Shown: piece by piece, positions 1 through 8,200 of the stretch
How positions within the stretch are numbered: the stretch's first letter is position 1
Layout of the letters: the number at the start of each line of letters is the position of its first letter
Source: DAIPXZ01 sp036782995
GTDB lineage: Bacteria; Bacillota; Clostridia; Saccharofermentanales; Saccharofermentanaceae
Assembly: GCA_036782995.1 (NCBI GenBank)
Contig: DAIPXZ010000002.1
Coordinates: 239,271 to 303,270 of the forward strand
Direction of reading: 5' to 3'
DNA: 64,000 nt
Position numbers and translations under genes: made by a program
The notes under the pieces: model-generated
What the model was told of the DNA's origin: nothing
Seen by the model: only the letters and a program-made list of their open reading frames with translations
Databases searched by the model: none

Positions 1-440
1 GGCACAGGTGTACTATCTTGAACATCCTCAATAATCGGTGCGCCTGGATCGAATTTAGCTATCGGAACATCCTTCACTTCTTCCACTTCAACAGTATTCG
101 AATTATCCGGCAATGATACAAGATTGACCACTTTAGCCTCTTCGATTGCCTCTTCCGCTGGCACTTCTGGTGCGGAAACGACTTCCGGCTCTGCGCTAAC
201 GGTTACTTCTTCGATTGTTTCTTCTACAGGCGCTTCCGATTCGGAAACAACTTCCGGCTCTGCGCTCACAGCTACTTCTTCGATTGCCTCTTCGGTCGCA
301 TCTTTCGGGACCTCATCGACATCGTCCATGACTTCTTCTGCTGATTCAGGGGCTTCATTTAAGGACACCACAGGGGTGCCACAGACCGAGCAAAACTTTA
401 CACTCGAATCCAATTCTGCGTTGCATGATGAACATTTCAT
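1..440 (-). CDS. Zinc-ribbon protein with acidic repeat region (partial, runs off left edge)
   Basis: The gene reads leftward from an ATG at 440-438, with AGGAGGT at 448-454 seven bases upstream, and has no stop before base 1. The protein starts MKCSSCNAEL and then carries FCSVCGTP, two CxxC pairs typical of the short zinc-ribbon domain that begins many Firmicutes membrane or regulatory proteins. Residues from about 30 on are Glu/Val/Ala-rich with a roughly 22-residue unit (EEV.VSAEPEVVS.) present about twice, coded by near-identical DNA at about 150-300. No membrane segment is reached inside the window, so the C-terminal function is unknown. The serine/threonine-rich plus-strand frame over the same bases is only its antisense. 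Confidence 0.8.
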   Translation of the reverse strand, partial: MKCSSCNAELDSSVKFCSVCGTPVVSLNEAPESAEEVMDDVDEVPKDATEEAIEEVAVSAEPEVVSESEAPVEETIEEVTVSAEPEVVSAPEVPAEEAIEEAKVVNLVSLPDNSNTVEVEEVKDVPIAKFDPGAPIIEDVQDSTPV

Positions 441-562
441 AGAATGTACCTCCTATCCTGGCAAGTCAGTTACATTCATTATAGCATCGCATATTCGCTT
501 TGCGGTCATATTCACGGAAAATAAACATTTTTATTTGAAGAGTTCGTCCGTTCCATAAAACA

Positions 563-599
563 ACAAAAAAAGATTCCGAAGAAAAATCTTCAGAATCTT
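563..599 (-). terminator. Rho-independent terminator of tRNA-Val(GAC)
   Basis: On the minus strand a 13-bp stem (587-599 with 570-582, one G-T pair) with an AAAA/TTTT loop is followed by a run of T (563-569). It begins at the last base of the encoded CCA of the tRNA, so the tRNA 3' end and the terminator stem touch. Confidence 0.85.
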
Positions 600-675
600 G
601 GTGGGTAGTATTGGACTCGAACCAACGACCCCTTGCATGTCAAGCAAGTACTCTAACCAGCTGAGCTAACCACCC
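599..675 (-). tRNA. tRNA-Val (anticodon GAC), CCA encoded
   Basis: A cloverleaf folds on the minus strand: acceptor GGGTGGT pairs with ACTACCC, the D arm has GCTC...GAGT, the anticodon stem CTTGC/GCAAG encloses loop TTGACAT (anticodon GAC), the T loop is TTCGAGT, the discriminator is A and CCA is encoded. It reads GUC valine codons. It stands alone with its own promoter and terminator. A second tRNA-Val (UAC) lies at 13708-13784. Confidence 0.93.
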
Positions 676-686
676 GAACGTTTGAC

Positions 687-715
687 ATTATACTTGATGA
701 ATGCCAAGTTGTCCA
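687..715 (-). promoter_or_regulatory. Promoter of tRNA-Val(GAC)
   Basis: On the minus strand, -35 TGGACA (715-710), 17-bp spacer, -10 TATAAT (692-687), 11 bases before the tRNA 5' end. Sigma-A consensus fit. Confidence 0.75.
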
Positions 716-760
716 GCAATAATTACACACTCTCTCCAATTCGATTCATGGCATGATTTA

Positions 761-3700
761 TCATGTTTTCGGAATCGTTGCGATGATATATTGTCCGCTT
801 TGAAGAGTCAATCGCATCGTACGATTTCCCGGATTCGTTGTATTGAGCTTTTTCCCTGTCGCCGAATAGCGGTTAATGGTCATATATCGGAGTGAGATGT
901 CCGATTCGATGACGAATTGTTGCTGCGAATCCGTACTATTCGTTATCACGAGATACACGTTATCATCCGTGGCAAATGCATACGACGAAAGAAGCGGTGT
1001 ATAGGGTGTATCCTCATTGTATTTAAGTGGTGCTGCCCAAGTGGTTTCCGTAGGGCGTGCATTCTCTATGATACCCAGCTTGTTCATAACGCGAAGCATT
1101 GTCATTTGATTCGATGCCTGTTGCGCTCGATTGTCTTCCGATAGCATATCGTCCGAGAATAGCAGCTCCGATTCAATATCGCCGCTAAACGAGCTCATTT
1201 GTAAATCCACCATCATGGTTGATGTATAGTGGCCGACATCGCTCAAGAAGAAGTCGACATACATAGCAGCCGAAATCTCATTTTGATTCAGAATAATCTG
1301 GTTCTCCGACACGGTCTCCGAAATCATTTCGACAGTCGACGAGGAAATGAATTCCCCACTGGTATCCAAAGGTCGGGAAATAATTCGCGGAATACCATCC
1401 TTATAATCTAAATACATCTTTTGCAAAACATTTGAATAAAGATCAGATTCTGAATCAACAGCTAGCAAAGAAGCATTCGACATACGGAAATCTGACGTAT
1501 GATAATCTGCCAAGGACTGCATCGTTCCACCCGAATAAATCATTCCATCAAGATAGACCGCGCGGTCCTTCATATCCATATAATGAAGTGAGTCGGTGAA
1601 AAGAGACATCACATAATCCACATAGCTTCCACGTTGCAAATCACTCTCGAAAAGCCCGTTATCATCGCGTATTTCAATCACAAATCGATCGAACTGACGA
1701 CTCCATGGAACCGCCGTGCCATTATCAATACGAAGCTTACCGTATGGGTCAGAAATACTGCCGCAAAGATAGCCCATCAATGCGTCAACATCTTCCTTTC
1801 CCACCGATGAATCAATTACAATCCAAGGATTTGCACCACTTTGCTTAATTAACCGAAGAGAAGCCTCCAAAGAACGAACATTATTCATCGTCTGTCCGTT
1901 CTCATTGCACATCAAGGGTTCATTTCCGACTGCGAGAAAAACATCATCGGTATGCGACCCGACCATGCCGATTTCCAAATTATCCAATCGAATATAGGAT
2001 GGGCTCGCTGTCGCTACAGCGTCTGCAAGTGATGGTGCAATCATCGGATCGGCGTATGATTCTCGACCTAGATTCACACCGTCAACATATAGATCTCCGC
2101 TACCATAAAAACCGATATTTAGAGTAAGCGAAACAGTATCTTGTGATACCGAAGCCGGCCACGCAAAAACATAAGAGTATTGCCGCCAATTACCTCCGAC
2201 GTCAGAGAAAGTCGTTCCTATCGGTTCACCTACACCGGCAAGCCATACCATGACCGCGTCATCCTCGATATTGGATTGTTTGAGCCATACATCAATACGA
2301 TAGAAGGTTTTTTCCTCCATTGGAATGACATTATCGCGGGAAATCACCTGTGATACGAAATGCGGATTATCTTCTGCCTCACCGTTATTAGCCCCGCCAA
2401 ACAAATGCAAGGCTCGTTGACCCGTGGCTTGTGGCGAATCAGAGACAGTTTGCGCTGTCGTGTTTTCGCCATATACATTCCATACACACGCATCTGCCGC
2501 TCTGCTATCCGATCCAATAGAAGAAACCGGAGCAGAAAGGTAACACATATCTCCATCGCGCACATCATCTTCAGCAATGATCTCATCAATTTTTACTTTG
2601 GTAAATAAAGATGTAAAGTACACATTGTTTTCGTGTGATACAACAATTCGATCACCAGAAGCCACACCAAACGCACCCGCGTTGGTCGTTTCACCCGCTG
2701 TTACACTTTCCCATTTATCATTGCTTTCGGAAAAAGAATATACCGTTCCGAGATCATCCAAAAGAAGAATTTCGCCAGTCGGGAAAACGGAAATCTCTTC
2801 AGGAGTCATCGTTCCGCCTAAAAGGCATTCATGCCGAGTAAATTGGAATGATTCACTCTCGTCATTCCACGTTCCGATTGCCATCTGCCCGAGACTGCCT
2901 ACTAATACAAACCTTCCGTTCGAATATGAAGAAGCAACCCAATTATCGTTAACAGAAAACAATTCATCGGACGACAGTTCACGGAATACCGTTCCGTTGG
3001 AGGAAGTAAAAAGCGCGCCATGCTTACCCGCTAATATGATATGCGTACCATCACTCACAGCGGTTTGTAAATCCTCGTTGGTAGAAATATTCGATGCAAC
3101 AACTCCCGTGCTGGTAGCCGTTAATACCAAACCTTTCTCACCACAGGCGATTCCGACTTTCCCAATGGAAGAAACGGCAAGAATTTGTGGAGAAAGATCA
3201 TCCTCTGGCGTTATCGTGCTCCATGTTCTACCATCCGAGGATATATAGAACACACCACACGAAGTGACCGCACAATATCTACCATCCGATGCCGATATAT
3301 CAATAATAGGATCCTTGGTCAAATCTGAGGAAATACTAATAGGCGAAGTCGACAAGATGTCGGAAATCACCGTGCCATTTTCACAAAGTGCCATCGTTAT
3401 CTTGTCGCTAGATGAAAATCCGACAATGTTCGTATTCGAATATAAGCCATTTGTATCTTCTTGGAGATTCCAAATGCCGAATTGGTTAACCTGATAATCT
3501 AGAATTTGTGCATCGAGCTTTTCGGTCATTTTTCCGGTTTCATCAACAGAAAGAATACGAAGCTCTCCACCCGAATAGAAGCCATTGGTCATGCTTTCAG
3601 GGATGTTCGATGACTGTTTTAGGTAAATATAGTCGTCTTGTGCATCCTGTAAGGTGAAAACATCTTCAACATATGTGTTTTCGAAGGAAGGATCCATAAC

Positions 3701-3937
3701 TAAATTCGTGCTAGGAATCGAGCTGAGATTAACGCCATAGCCACCTGCAGGAATGCCGGTGGACGTCGCATTTACGCGAACCGTTTGATACTCGGATAAC
3801 TCACCAAATATTCCGAGACTGATAAAAATAAACACAGCCGCCAGGGTAAAACATGTAATGGTAATCCACGCAACAACAAACGGGCGTTTGCGAAAACGCT
3901 CGCTTAACCTTCCGTTACGTCGAAACCAAGGAAACAT
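761..3937 (-). CDS. Large membrane-anchored extracellular protein with photosystem-assembly-like propeller and glycosidase-like region
   Basis: This 1058-residue protein starts with a basic cytoplasmic tail and one membrane segment (about residues 20-43); the rest should be outside the cell. Residues about 190-420 contain repeated motifs (SSDGRTWS, TSSNGTVF, with Ile/Val-Ala-Val strands) like the BNR/Ycf48-type beta-propeller. Residues about 510-650 resemble a carbohydrate-binding jelly roll ending LYVDGVNLG. The C-terminal third resembles a glycoside-hydrolase barrel plus beta-sandwich, but I cannot point to a catalytic acid pair. Its ATG directly follows the TAA of the upstream CPBP protease gene, with GAGGTAG as ribosome site, so it is the last gene of the ireB operon. 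Function unknown; cell-envelope polysaccharide binding is inference. Confidence 0.7.
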   Translation of the reverse strand: MFPWFRRNGRLSERFRKRPFVVAWITITCFTLAAVFIFISLGIFGELSEYQTVRVNATSTGIPAGGYGVNLSSIPSTNLVMDPSFENTYVEDVFTLQDAQDDYIYLKQSSNIPESMTNGFYSGGELRILSVDETGKMTEKLDAQILDYQVNQFGIWNLQEDTNGLYSNTNIVGFSSSDKITMALCENGTVISDILSTSPISISSDLTKDPIIDISASDGRYCAVTSCGVFYISSDGRTWSTITPEDDLSPQILAVSSIGKVGIACGEKGLVLTATSTGVVASNISTNEDLQTAVSDGTHIILAGKHGALFTSSNGTVFRELSSDELFSVNDNWVASSYSNGRFVLVGSLGQMAIGTWNDESESFQFTRHECLLGGTMTPEEISVFPTGEILLLDDLGTVYSFSESNDKWESVTAGETTNAGAFGVASGDRIVVSHENNVYFTSLFTKVKIDEIIAEDDVRDGDMCYLSAPVSSIGSDSRAADACVWNVYGENTTAQTVSDSPQATGQRALHLFGGANNGEAEDNPHFVSQVISRDNVIPMEEKTFYRIDVWLKQSNIEDDAVMVWLAGVGEPIGTTFSDVGGNWRQYSYVFAWPASVSQDTVSLTLNIGFYGSGDLYVDGVNLGRESYADPMIAPSLADAVATASPSYIRLDNLEIGMVGSHTDDVFLAVGNEPLMCNENGQTMNNVRSLEASLRLIKQSGANPWIVIDSSVGKEDVDALMGYLCGSISDPYGKLRIDNGTAVPWSRQFDRFVIEIRDDNGLFESDLQRGSYVDYVMSLFTDSLHYMDMKDRAVYLDGMIYSGGTMQSLADYHTSDFRMSNASLLAVDSESDLYSNVLQKMYLDYKDGIPRIISRPLDTSGEFISSSTVEMISETVSENQIILNQNEISAAMYVDFFLSDVGHYTSTMMVDLQMSSFSGDIESELLFSDDMLSEDNRAQQASNQMTMLRVMNKLGIIENARPTETTWAAPLKYNEDTPYTPLLSSYAFATDDNVYLVITNSTDSQQQFVIESDISLRYMTINRYSATGKKLNTTNPGNRTMRLTLQSGQYIIATIPKT

Positions 3938-4807
3938 TTAGACTACCTCCGAGGAAATCCCCTCTAAACGCATCTTGTCTTTCAGTTCGAGTTCCATAGC
4001 CGCTCGTCTCTTTTTTGAAAGATAGAAGAAGCATACCGGTAGCAACAACATGGCAAACAATTCAAGCAAGTAAATGATAACGGTTAGAACGACATCGTTT
4101 TCGGGAATTAACATCGGGATCACGCCACCAAAGAGATTAAATACCATGTGCATAAGAATGGAAGCCCAAATACTTCTTGTCAAATAATATATCGAGCCAA
4201 GTGCCAAACCTCCGAAGAAAGCATAGATAATCTGAATCGGCTGCCCATGCAAAAGACCGAACAATAATGATGTAGTGATAATCGCAATCGACGGGCGTGA
4301 ACAGGAAAGCATCGAGTCCAAAACCACACCGCGGAACATAAACTCCTCGACAAAAGGAATAAGCAGCACAGTACACGCCATCTCGATGACCTTCTCCGCA
4401 AATATTGGCGATGATTCATCCATCATTTCCGTATACTCGGCCAAGGAATCACTAATAAAAGGTACATCAAAGTTCGATATCAAATAATCGACACCCAGAA
4501 AATACATAGAGGAAAATCCTGCCATGCCAAAAGCAATCAATGCAATAATACCGATAGTTTTTCCATCGAGCTTATGCCCCATAATCGTATTTGTCTGGGT
4601 CATTGTACGAACAAGCATGAAAATACCAAAAATGCAAAGTGAAATAATGGCATCCACAAGAGTAAATGTGCCCGTGTGGTTAGATAAATCATCATCGAAA
4701 ATAGCAGCCACAGCAACACCTGCAATAATTGCTGAAATAAAATAGAGTGCAATCGTAACTGCCGGAACAATGGTATAACTTAAAAAGCGTTTTGCGTGTA
4801 TATTCAT
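3938..4807 (-). CDS. CPBP family intramembrane glutamic endopeptidase
   Basis: This 289-residue multi-pass membrane protein carries the three signature blocks of the CPBP/Abi (Rce1-like) family: VEEFMFRG around residue 155-160 (the EExxxR motif), FGLLHG, and HMVFNLFGG (HxxxN). These residues form the glutamate/histidine active site within the membrane in characterised relatives. About eight hydrophobic segments can be counted. The ATG overlaps the TGA of the preceding DUF1292-like gene (ATGA), and the next gene starts directly after its stop, so the three are translationally linked. Substrate unknown; bacterial relatives act in peptide maturation, immunity to bacteriocins or envelope stress. 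Confidence 0.9.
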   Translation of the reverse strand: MNIHAKRFLSYTIVPAVTIALYFISAIIAGVAVAAIFDDDLSNHTGTFTLVDAIISLCIFGIFMLVRTMTQTNTIMGHKLDGKTIGIIALIAFGMAGFSSMYFLGVDYLISNFDVPFISDSLAEYTEMMDESSPIFAEKVIEMACTVLLIPFVEEFMFRGVVLDSMLSCSRPSIAIITTSLLFGLLHGQPIQIIYAFFGGLALGSIYYLTRSIWASILMHMVFNLFGGVIPMLIPENDVVLTVIIYLLELFAMLLLPVCFFYLSKKRRAAMELELKDKMRLEGISSEVV

Positions 4808-5190
4808 GCTTTCGTCGTTCCTCCTGCAAGAGAAGATGATTTATTGGGATTTGTCGCATCAAAACGACGCATAAAAACGGAAAAAGCGGCGTTCAATTCT
4901 TTCTCGCTTTTAATCGAATAAAAGTATTGATCTCCGTTTTTGGCAAATTCCGTGCGCATAATAACGAGCTCGGGGTCAGCATGATTGCCATCATCGGGCT
5001 CGTAATTATACATCACAGCATATTCAATTTTATCTATGAAAAACGAATCAATCATCGAAAGGTAATATTCTTTACCATTCGATGCGTCGCGGATGATGGC
5101 TAATGCATCCTCCGAATGATTCGAGCGATGCGGAAAAAACCCGAAAGCGGGCTTCTTCGACTTACTCTTCTTCGTCTGCGTCGTCTTCAT
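4804..5190 (-). CDS. DUF1292 (YrzB-like) paralogue with basic N-terminus
   Basis: About 128 residues from the ATG at 5190, which has GAGGAAG 12 bases upstream; an in-frame ATG at 5241 would give 145 residues but has a weaker site. A Lys-rich head (KMKTTQTKKSKSKK) is followed by the DUF1292 core: ALAIIRDASNGKEYYLSMIDSFFIDKIEYAVMYN aligns with the neighbouring gene's IITMVDAETGEEYQLALVDDF and CVLV. The start lies inside the 3' end of the upstream DUF1292 gene and the stop overlaps the protease start. Function unknown. The pair looks like a duplication with one acidic and one basic copy. Confidence 0.75.
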   Translation of the reverse strand: MKTTQTKKSKSKKPAFGFFPHRSNHSEDALAIIRDASNGKEYYLSMIDSFFIDKIEYAVMYNYEPDDGNHADPELVIMRTEFAKNGDQYFYSIKSEKELNAAFSVFMRRFDATNPNKSSSLAGGTTKA

Positions 5191-5521
5191 CTTCGATTTC
5201 TGCTTCCTCGCAAAGACGGTCATACTCGGCATAAATTGCATCTGCTTCTTCTTCGTCTAAGCTCATCAAGCCTTCTTCACCGTCTTCGAGTTCGACAACC
5301 TTAGTAATCACCAATTCAGGCTCTTCATCGTCCATCGTAACAAGCACGCAATAAGACTTATTATTGAATTCGAAATCATCGACTAAAGCCAATTGATACT
5401 CTTCACCAGTCTCGGCATCAACCATCGTGATGATCGCTTCGTCTTCGCAGCCGCAATTGCAGCCTTCTTCATTCTCGTCACAATCGTCGTGATCACAGCC
5501 ACAACCACAATCATATAACAT
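5162..5521 (-). CDS. DUF1292 (YrzB) protein with Cys/His-rich N-terminus
   Basis: The start is taken as the ATG at 5521 (MLYDCGCG), which has GGAGGA at 5528-5533 with 6-base spacing; upstream in-frame starts lack a site. The 119-residue product opens with a Cys/His/Asp-rich stretch (CGCGCDHDDC, then CNCGC), a likely metal-binding patch, followed by the DUF1292 core and a very acidic tail. DUF1292 follows ruvX in the conserved alaS-yrzL-ruvX-yrzB cluster of Firmicutes, as here. No biochemical role is known to me. Confidence 0.85.
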   Translation of the reverse strand: MLYDCGCGCDHDDCDENEEGCNCGCEDEAIITMVDAETGEEYQLALVDDFEFNNKSYCVLVTMDDEEPELVITKVVELEDGEEGLMSLDEEEADAIYAEYDRLCEEAEIEDEDDADEEE

Positions 5522-5606
5522 AAACATTCCTCCGTGTTGAATAATCTCATCCAATTAATCCTGCGCTTCTGATGCGCAAGACGATTCATTATACCATGAA
5601 ATATTC

Positions 5607-6029
5607 TCAGTTGCGATGCATATCTAAATACTCACGTAAAATGATTTCTGCAGCAACCTGATCAATTACATTTTTCTTCTTACGCCCGTCAAAACCGGTC
5701 TGTCTCAAATATTGAGAAGCAATCACCGTGGTGTATCTCTCATCTCGAAATTCAGGCTTGATGCCGACAGCTTCTTCGATTTTTCTACCAAAAGCATTGG
5801 CCTTACGTTCCGATTCGCTCTCTGTACCGTCAGTTCTCTTCGGTCGACCCATGACAATCGTATCGACTGTTTTCTCTTTCACAATTTCGGCAATCCTATG
5901 CAATGCAAATGCATCATCTTCACCATTCCAAGAAATCGTCTCGAATCCTTGGGCAAGCATGCGAAGCGGATCACTCAGTGCAATGCCGATTCTGCGCGTG
6001 CCAAAATCGATTCCCATCACTCGACTCAT
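5607..6029 (-). CDS. ruvX: Putative pre-16S rRNA nuclease / Holliday junction resolvase RuvX (YqgF)
   Basis: The 140-residue protein has the YqgF fold landmarks: MGIDFGTRRIGIALSD at the N-terminus (first catalytic Asp in DFG), VMGRPKRTDGTES, the FRDERYTT block with conserved Asp-Glu-Arg, and KKNVIDQVAAEIIL, whose Asp completes the RNase-H-like acidic site. Length is normal. The family trims the 5' end of 16S rRNA in E. coli and acts as a resolvase-like nuclease elsewhere. It lies 13 bases after ireB in the same operon. Confidence 0.95.
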   Translation of the reverse strand: MSRVMGIDFGTRRIGIALSDPLRMLAQGFETISWNGEDDAFALHRIAEIVKEKTVDTIVMGRPKRTDGTESESERKANAFGRKIEEAVGIKPEFRDERYTTVIASQYLRQTGFDGRKKKNVIDQVAAEIILREYLDMHRN

Positions 6030-6042
6030 CAGTCACCCATCC

Positions 6043-6306
6043 TCAGCCCTTATTCTTCATCTGAGAACAATACTCGCGAACAATCACTTCTAGTAATTCA
6101 TCACGTTCCATACGACGAATCACTCCGCGTGCACCTTTATAATTGGTGATATAGGTCGGATCGCCCGAAAGGAAATAACCAACTAATTGATTAATCGGAT
6201 TATATCCCTTCTCCTCTAAAGCTTCCAAAACAAAGGTCATCAATTCACGAACGTCTTCCGACTTATCCATATTGAACGAAAACCTTGCTGTCTCTGAACT
6301 AACCAT
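6043..6306 (-). CDS. ireB: IreB family regulatory phosphoprotein (YrzL, UPF0297)
   Basis: Start chosen at ATG 6306 with GGAGGT at 6314-6319; the longer frame would need a TTG and would overlap this ribosome site. The 87-residue product contains the family core TARFSFNMD, LEEKGYNPINQLVGYFLSGDPTYIT and ARGVIRRMERDELLE. In Enterococcus faecalis IreB is phosphorylated on N-terminal threonines by the PASTA kinase IreK and controls cephalosporin tolerance; here Thr7, before the ARFSF motif, is the obvious candidate. First gene of the operon ireB-ruvX-DUF1292-DUF1292-protease-surface protein. Confidence 0.93.
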   Translation of the reverse strand: MVSSETARFSFNMDKSEDVRELMTFVLEALEEKGYNPINQLVGYFLSGDPTYITNYKGARGVIRRMERDELLEVIVREYCSQMKNKG

Positions 6307-6341
6307 ATCGAACACCTCCAAGCATAAAAGAACTATATTAA

Positions 6342-6371
6342 TATTAACACAGTGCCTTCGAAAATCGTCAA
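6342..6371 (-). promoter_or_regulatory. Promoter of the ireB operon
   Basis: On the minus strand, -35 TTGACG (6371-6366), 18-bp spacer, -10 TTAATA (6347-6342), about 35 bases before the ireB start. The 111 bases between mtaB and ireB otherwise show only AT-rich sequence. Confidence 0.55.
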
Positions 6372-6432
6372 AAAATATAGCGAATTAATCATTTTTTCAT
6401 AATGATTATCTACATATCGCGAAGAAATCAGA

Positions 6433-7728
6433 TTATTCCGCCCGTTGAAATGGAATTCGTACGATATCTCCGGGCTCAAATGGCGCACTATTTGTAATGT
6501 CACAGGCATTACCGCGTGATTTTAGGTATTCTGCCGAATAGCCCGTAAAGGAGCCGTCATCGTGAAGTTTTTCAACCAGAACATCAACCGGTTTTCCTTC
6601 ATATCGGGAAAGAATACTGTTTTCCATCTGCTCAGACAGCAAACGGAAGGCCTCTGCCCGACGTGCTTGCACCTCCGGAGATACATGCTCTTTCATCGCG
6701 GCAGCTTTAGTCCCATCCCTTTTGGAATAAGGAAAAACATGAATATGTGAAAAGGATATCTTCTTGCAAAACGCCATGCTCGCATCATGCTCTTCTTCCG
6801 TTTCACCCGGAAATCCTACAATAATATCGGTCGTGAAGAGCGCTTGTGGCATTGCCTCTCGAATTTGCATAACCACGGCTTCATATTCCGCCGACGTATA
6901 CTTTCGATTCATGCGAGCAAGCACCGTATCGCATCCACTTTGCAAGGAAAGATGAAAATGTGGACAAAGCTTACTGAGTGTTTTGATGGTGGAAATAAAA
7001 GCCGGTGTAATGGAATAAGGCTCTAATGACCCCAGTCTTATTCGTCGTACATTCGGGATGGCTTCAATCGCAACCAGTAATTCGCTCAAGGCAGAAATAT
7101 CATGTCCAAGTTCTTTTTCAAACGAGCAAATATGGATGCCAGTTAATACAAATTCGTGAAAACCACGTAATCCGAGCGCCTCAATTTCCTGTAAGATTGC
7201 TTCACGAGATCGGCTTCTCACGCGTCCGCGCGCAAAAGGGATAATGCAATAGGAGCAAAAATTATTACAGCCGTCCTCAATCTTGATAAATGCGCGCGTC
7301 TCTTCCCGAGAAAGTACCGGACCGCGCTCAAAATAATCTGTCTCAATTGGCAGCTGTGCAATGCTATTTTTCGCTTCCGAATCGTTTTTCGACAGAGCCA
7401 TATAGGCTTCGACTTCATCAACGATACTCGACCTGCCCGCCGTTCCAAAAGAAAGGTCCGCGAGCTGCTCATTTTCGTTCATTTCAACATGACAGCCCAT
7501 CGCTACAATAACCGCATTCGGCGCCGTTTTTCGTGCCTTTCGAATCATCTGACGAGACTTCCTATCCGCCTCCCCTGTCACGGTGCAGGTATTGACGATA
7601 TACACATCAGCCTCTTGGGGACAATCCGTCGTTTTATACCCTCGATTCTCGAATGATGCGCGCACGGCATCTGTCTCATATCGATTCACTTTGCATCCCA
7701 AAGACAGAAAGAAAACATTCTTAGACAT
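6433..7728 (-). CDS. mtaB: tRNA N6-threonylcarbamoyladenosine(37) methylthiotransferase MtaB
   Basis: This 431-residue radical-SAM enzyme of the MiaB/RimO family starts FLSLGCKVNRYET; the LGCKVN motif separates MtaB from MiaB and RimO. N-terminal cluster cysteines lie in LGCKVN, VNTCTVT and MGCHV. The radical SAM CxxxCxxC is CNNFCSYC around residue 155, followed by IIPFARGRVRSR. A TRAM-like tail (VDVLVEKLHDDGSF...PGDIVRIPF) closes the protein. It converts t6A37 to ms2t6A in ANN-decoding tRNAs. It is divergent from the HPr-like gene at 7858. Confidence 0.95.
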   Translation of the reverse strand: MSKNVFFLSLGCKVNRYETDAVRASFENRGYKTTDCPQEADVYIVNTCTVTGEADRKSRQMIRKARKTAPNAVIVAMGCHVEMNENEQLADLSFGTAGRSSIVDEVEAYMALSKNDSEAKNSIAQLPIETDYFERGPVLSREETRAFIKIEDGCNNFCSYCIIPFARGRVRSRSREAILQEIEALGLRGFHEFVLTGIHICSFEKELGHDISALSELLVAIEAIPNVRRIRLGSLEPYSITPAFISTIKTLSKLCPHFHLSLQSGCDTVLARMNRKYTSAEYEAVVMQIREAMPQALFTTDIIVGFPGETEEEHDASMAFCKKISFSHIHVFPYSKRDGTKAAAMKEHVSPEVQARRAEAFRLLSEQMENSILSRYEGKPVDVLVEKLHDDGSFTGYSAEYLKSRGNACDITNSAPFEPGDIVRIPFQRAE

Positions 7729-7762
7729 ACACTACAACCTTTACATATCACGATTCTTTGCA

Positions 7763-7790
7763 TTGACAGAAGCACTTCATGTGCTAAACT
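7763..7790 (+). promoter_or_regulatory. Promoter of the HPr-like gene
   Basis: TTGACA at 7763-7768, 16-bp spacer, TAAACT at 7785-7790 preceded by TGC (extended -10). It lies 67 bases before the ATG. Confidence 0.65.
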
Positions 7791-7857
7791 AATTTACATA
7801 AAAGAGCTCGAAAAAGCAATGCTTTGTTCGGGCATGGTCACTAAGGAGGATTCCCGT

Positions 7858-8091
7858 ATGGTTCGTTTTCCGATTCGTTTTAATGGCATTACTGATGTGA
7901 AGGACTTTGTTCATATCGTTAATTCTTATCCTTATGACGTTGATTTATCTTGTGGTCGATATGTGGTGGATGCGAAATCCATCATGGGCATTTTCAGTTT
8001 AGAGCTGCAATCCGCTATTGACCTCGAAATTCACAGCAACACATGTGATGATTTAGTCGAAGCATTGACGCGATTCCGCACTGAAGACTGA
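7858..8091 (+). CDS. HPr-like (Crh-type) protein lacking the catalytic histidine
   Basis: Start at ATG 7858, set by AAGGAGGA at 7843-7850; product 77 residues. The second half is clearly HPr: VDAKSIMGIFSLEL matches the Ser46 region (LKSIMGVMSL) and keeps the serine (Ser41 here) phosphorylated by HPr kinase in Firmicutes. The region where HPr has GIHARPA reads GITDVKD, so His15 and Arg17 of the PTS are missing; His19 is several residues too late. It should therefore not carry PTS phosphate but could act as a Crh-like regulator or partner. It has its own promoter and terminator and no PTS neighbour. Confidence 0.8.
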   Translation: MVRFPIRFNGITDVKDFVHIVNSYPYDVDLSCGRYVVDAKSIMGIFSLELQSAIDLEIHSNTCDDLVEALTRFRTED

Positions 8092-8139
8092 TTGCGTCTT
8101 CGCTTACCATTCATCCAAGCATTACGTCTGTAACATCAT

Positions 8140-8181
8140 AGCGAAAAGAACGGAACCTCGCTCCGCCTTTTCGCTTTTTTC
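8140..8181 (+). terminator. Terminator of the HPr-like gene
   Basis: The 9-bp stem AGCGAAAAG (8140-8148) with CTTTTCGCT (8167-8175) is followed by TTTTTT. It can also slow convergent transcription from rnr. Confidence 0.8.
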
Positions 8182-8200
8182 TTGGCGCATCAGAGCAAAA

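Noticed and set aside
124..558. Ser/Thr-rich plus-strand ORF of 144 residues
   Set aside because: It is the antisense of the zinc-ribbon gene with its Glu-rich repeats; the minus frame has a ribosome site and CxxC motifs.
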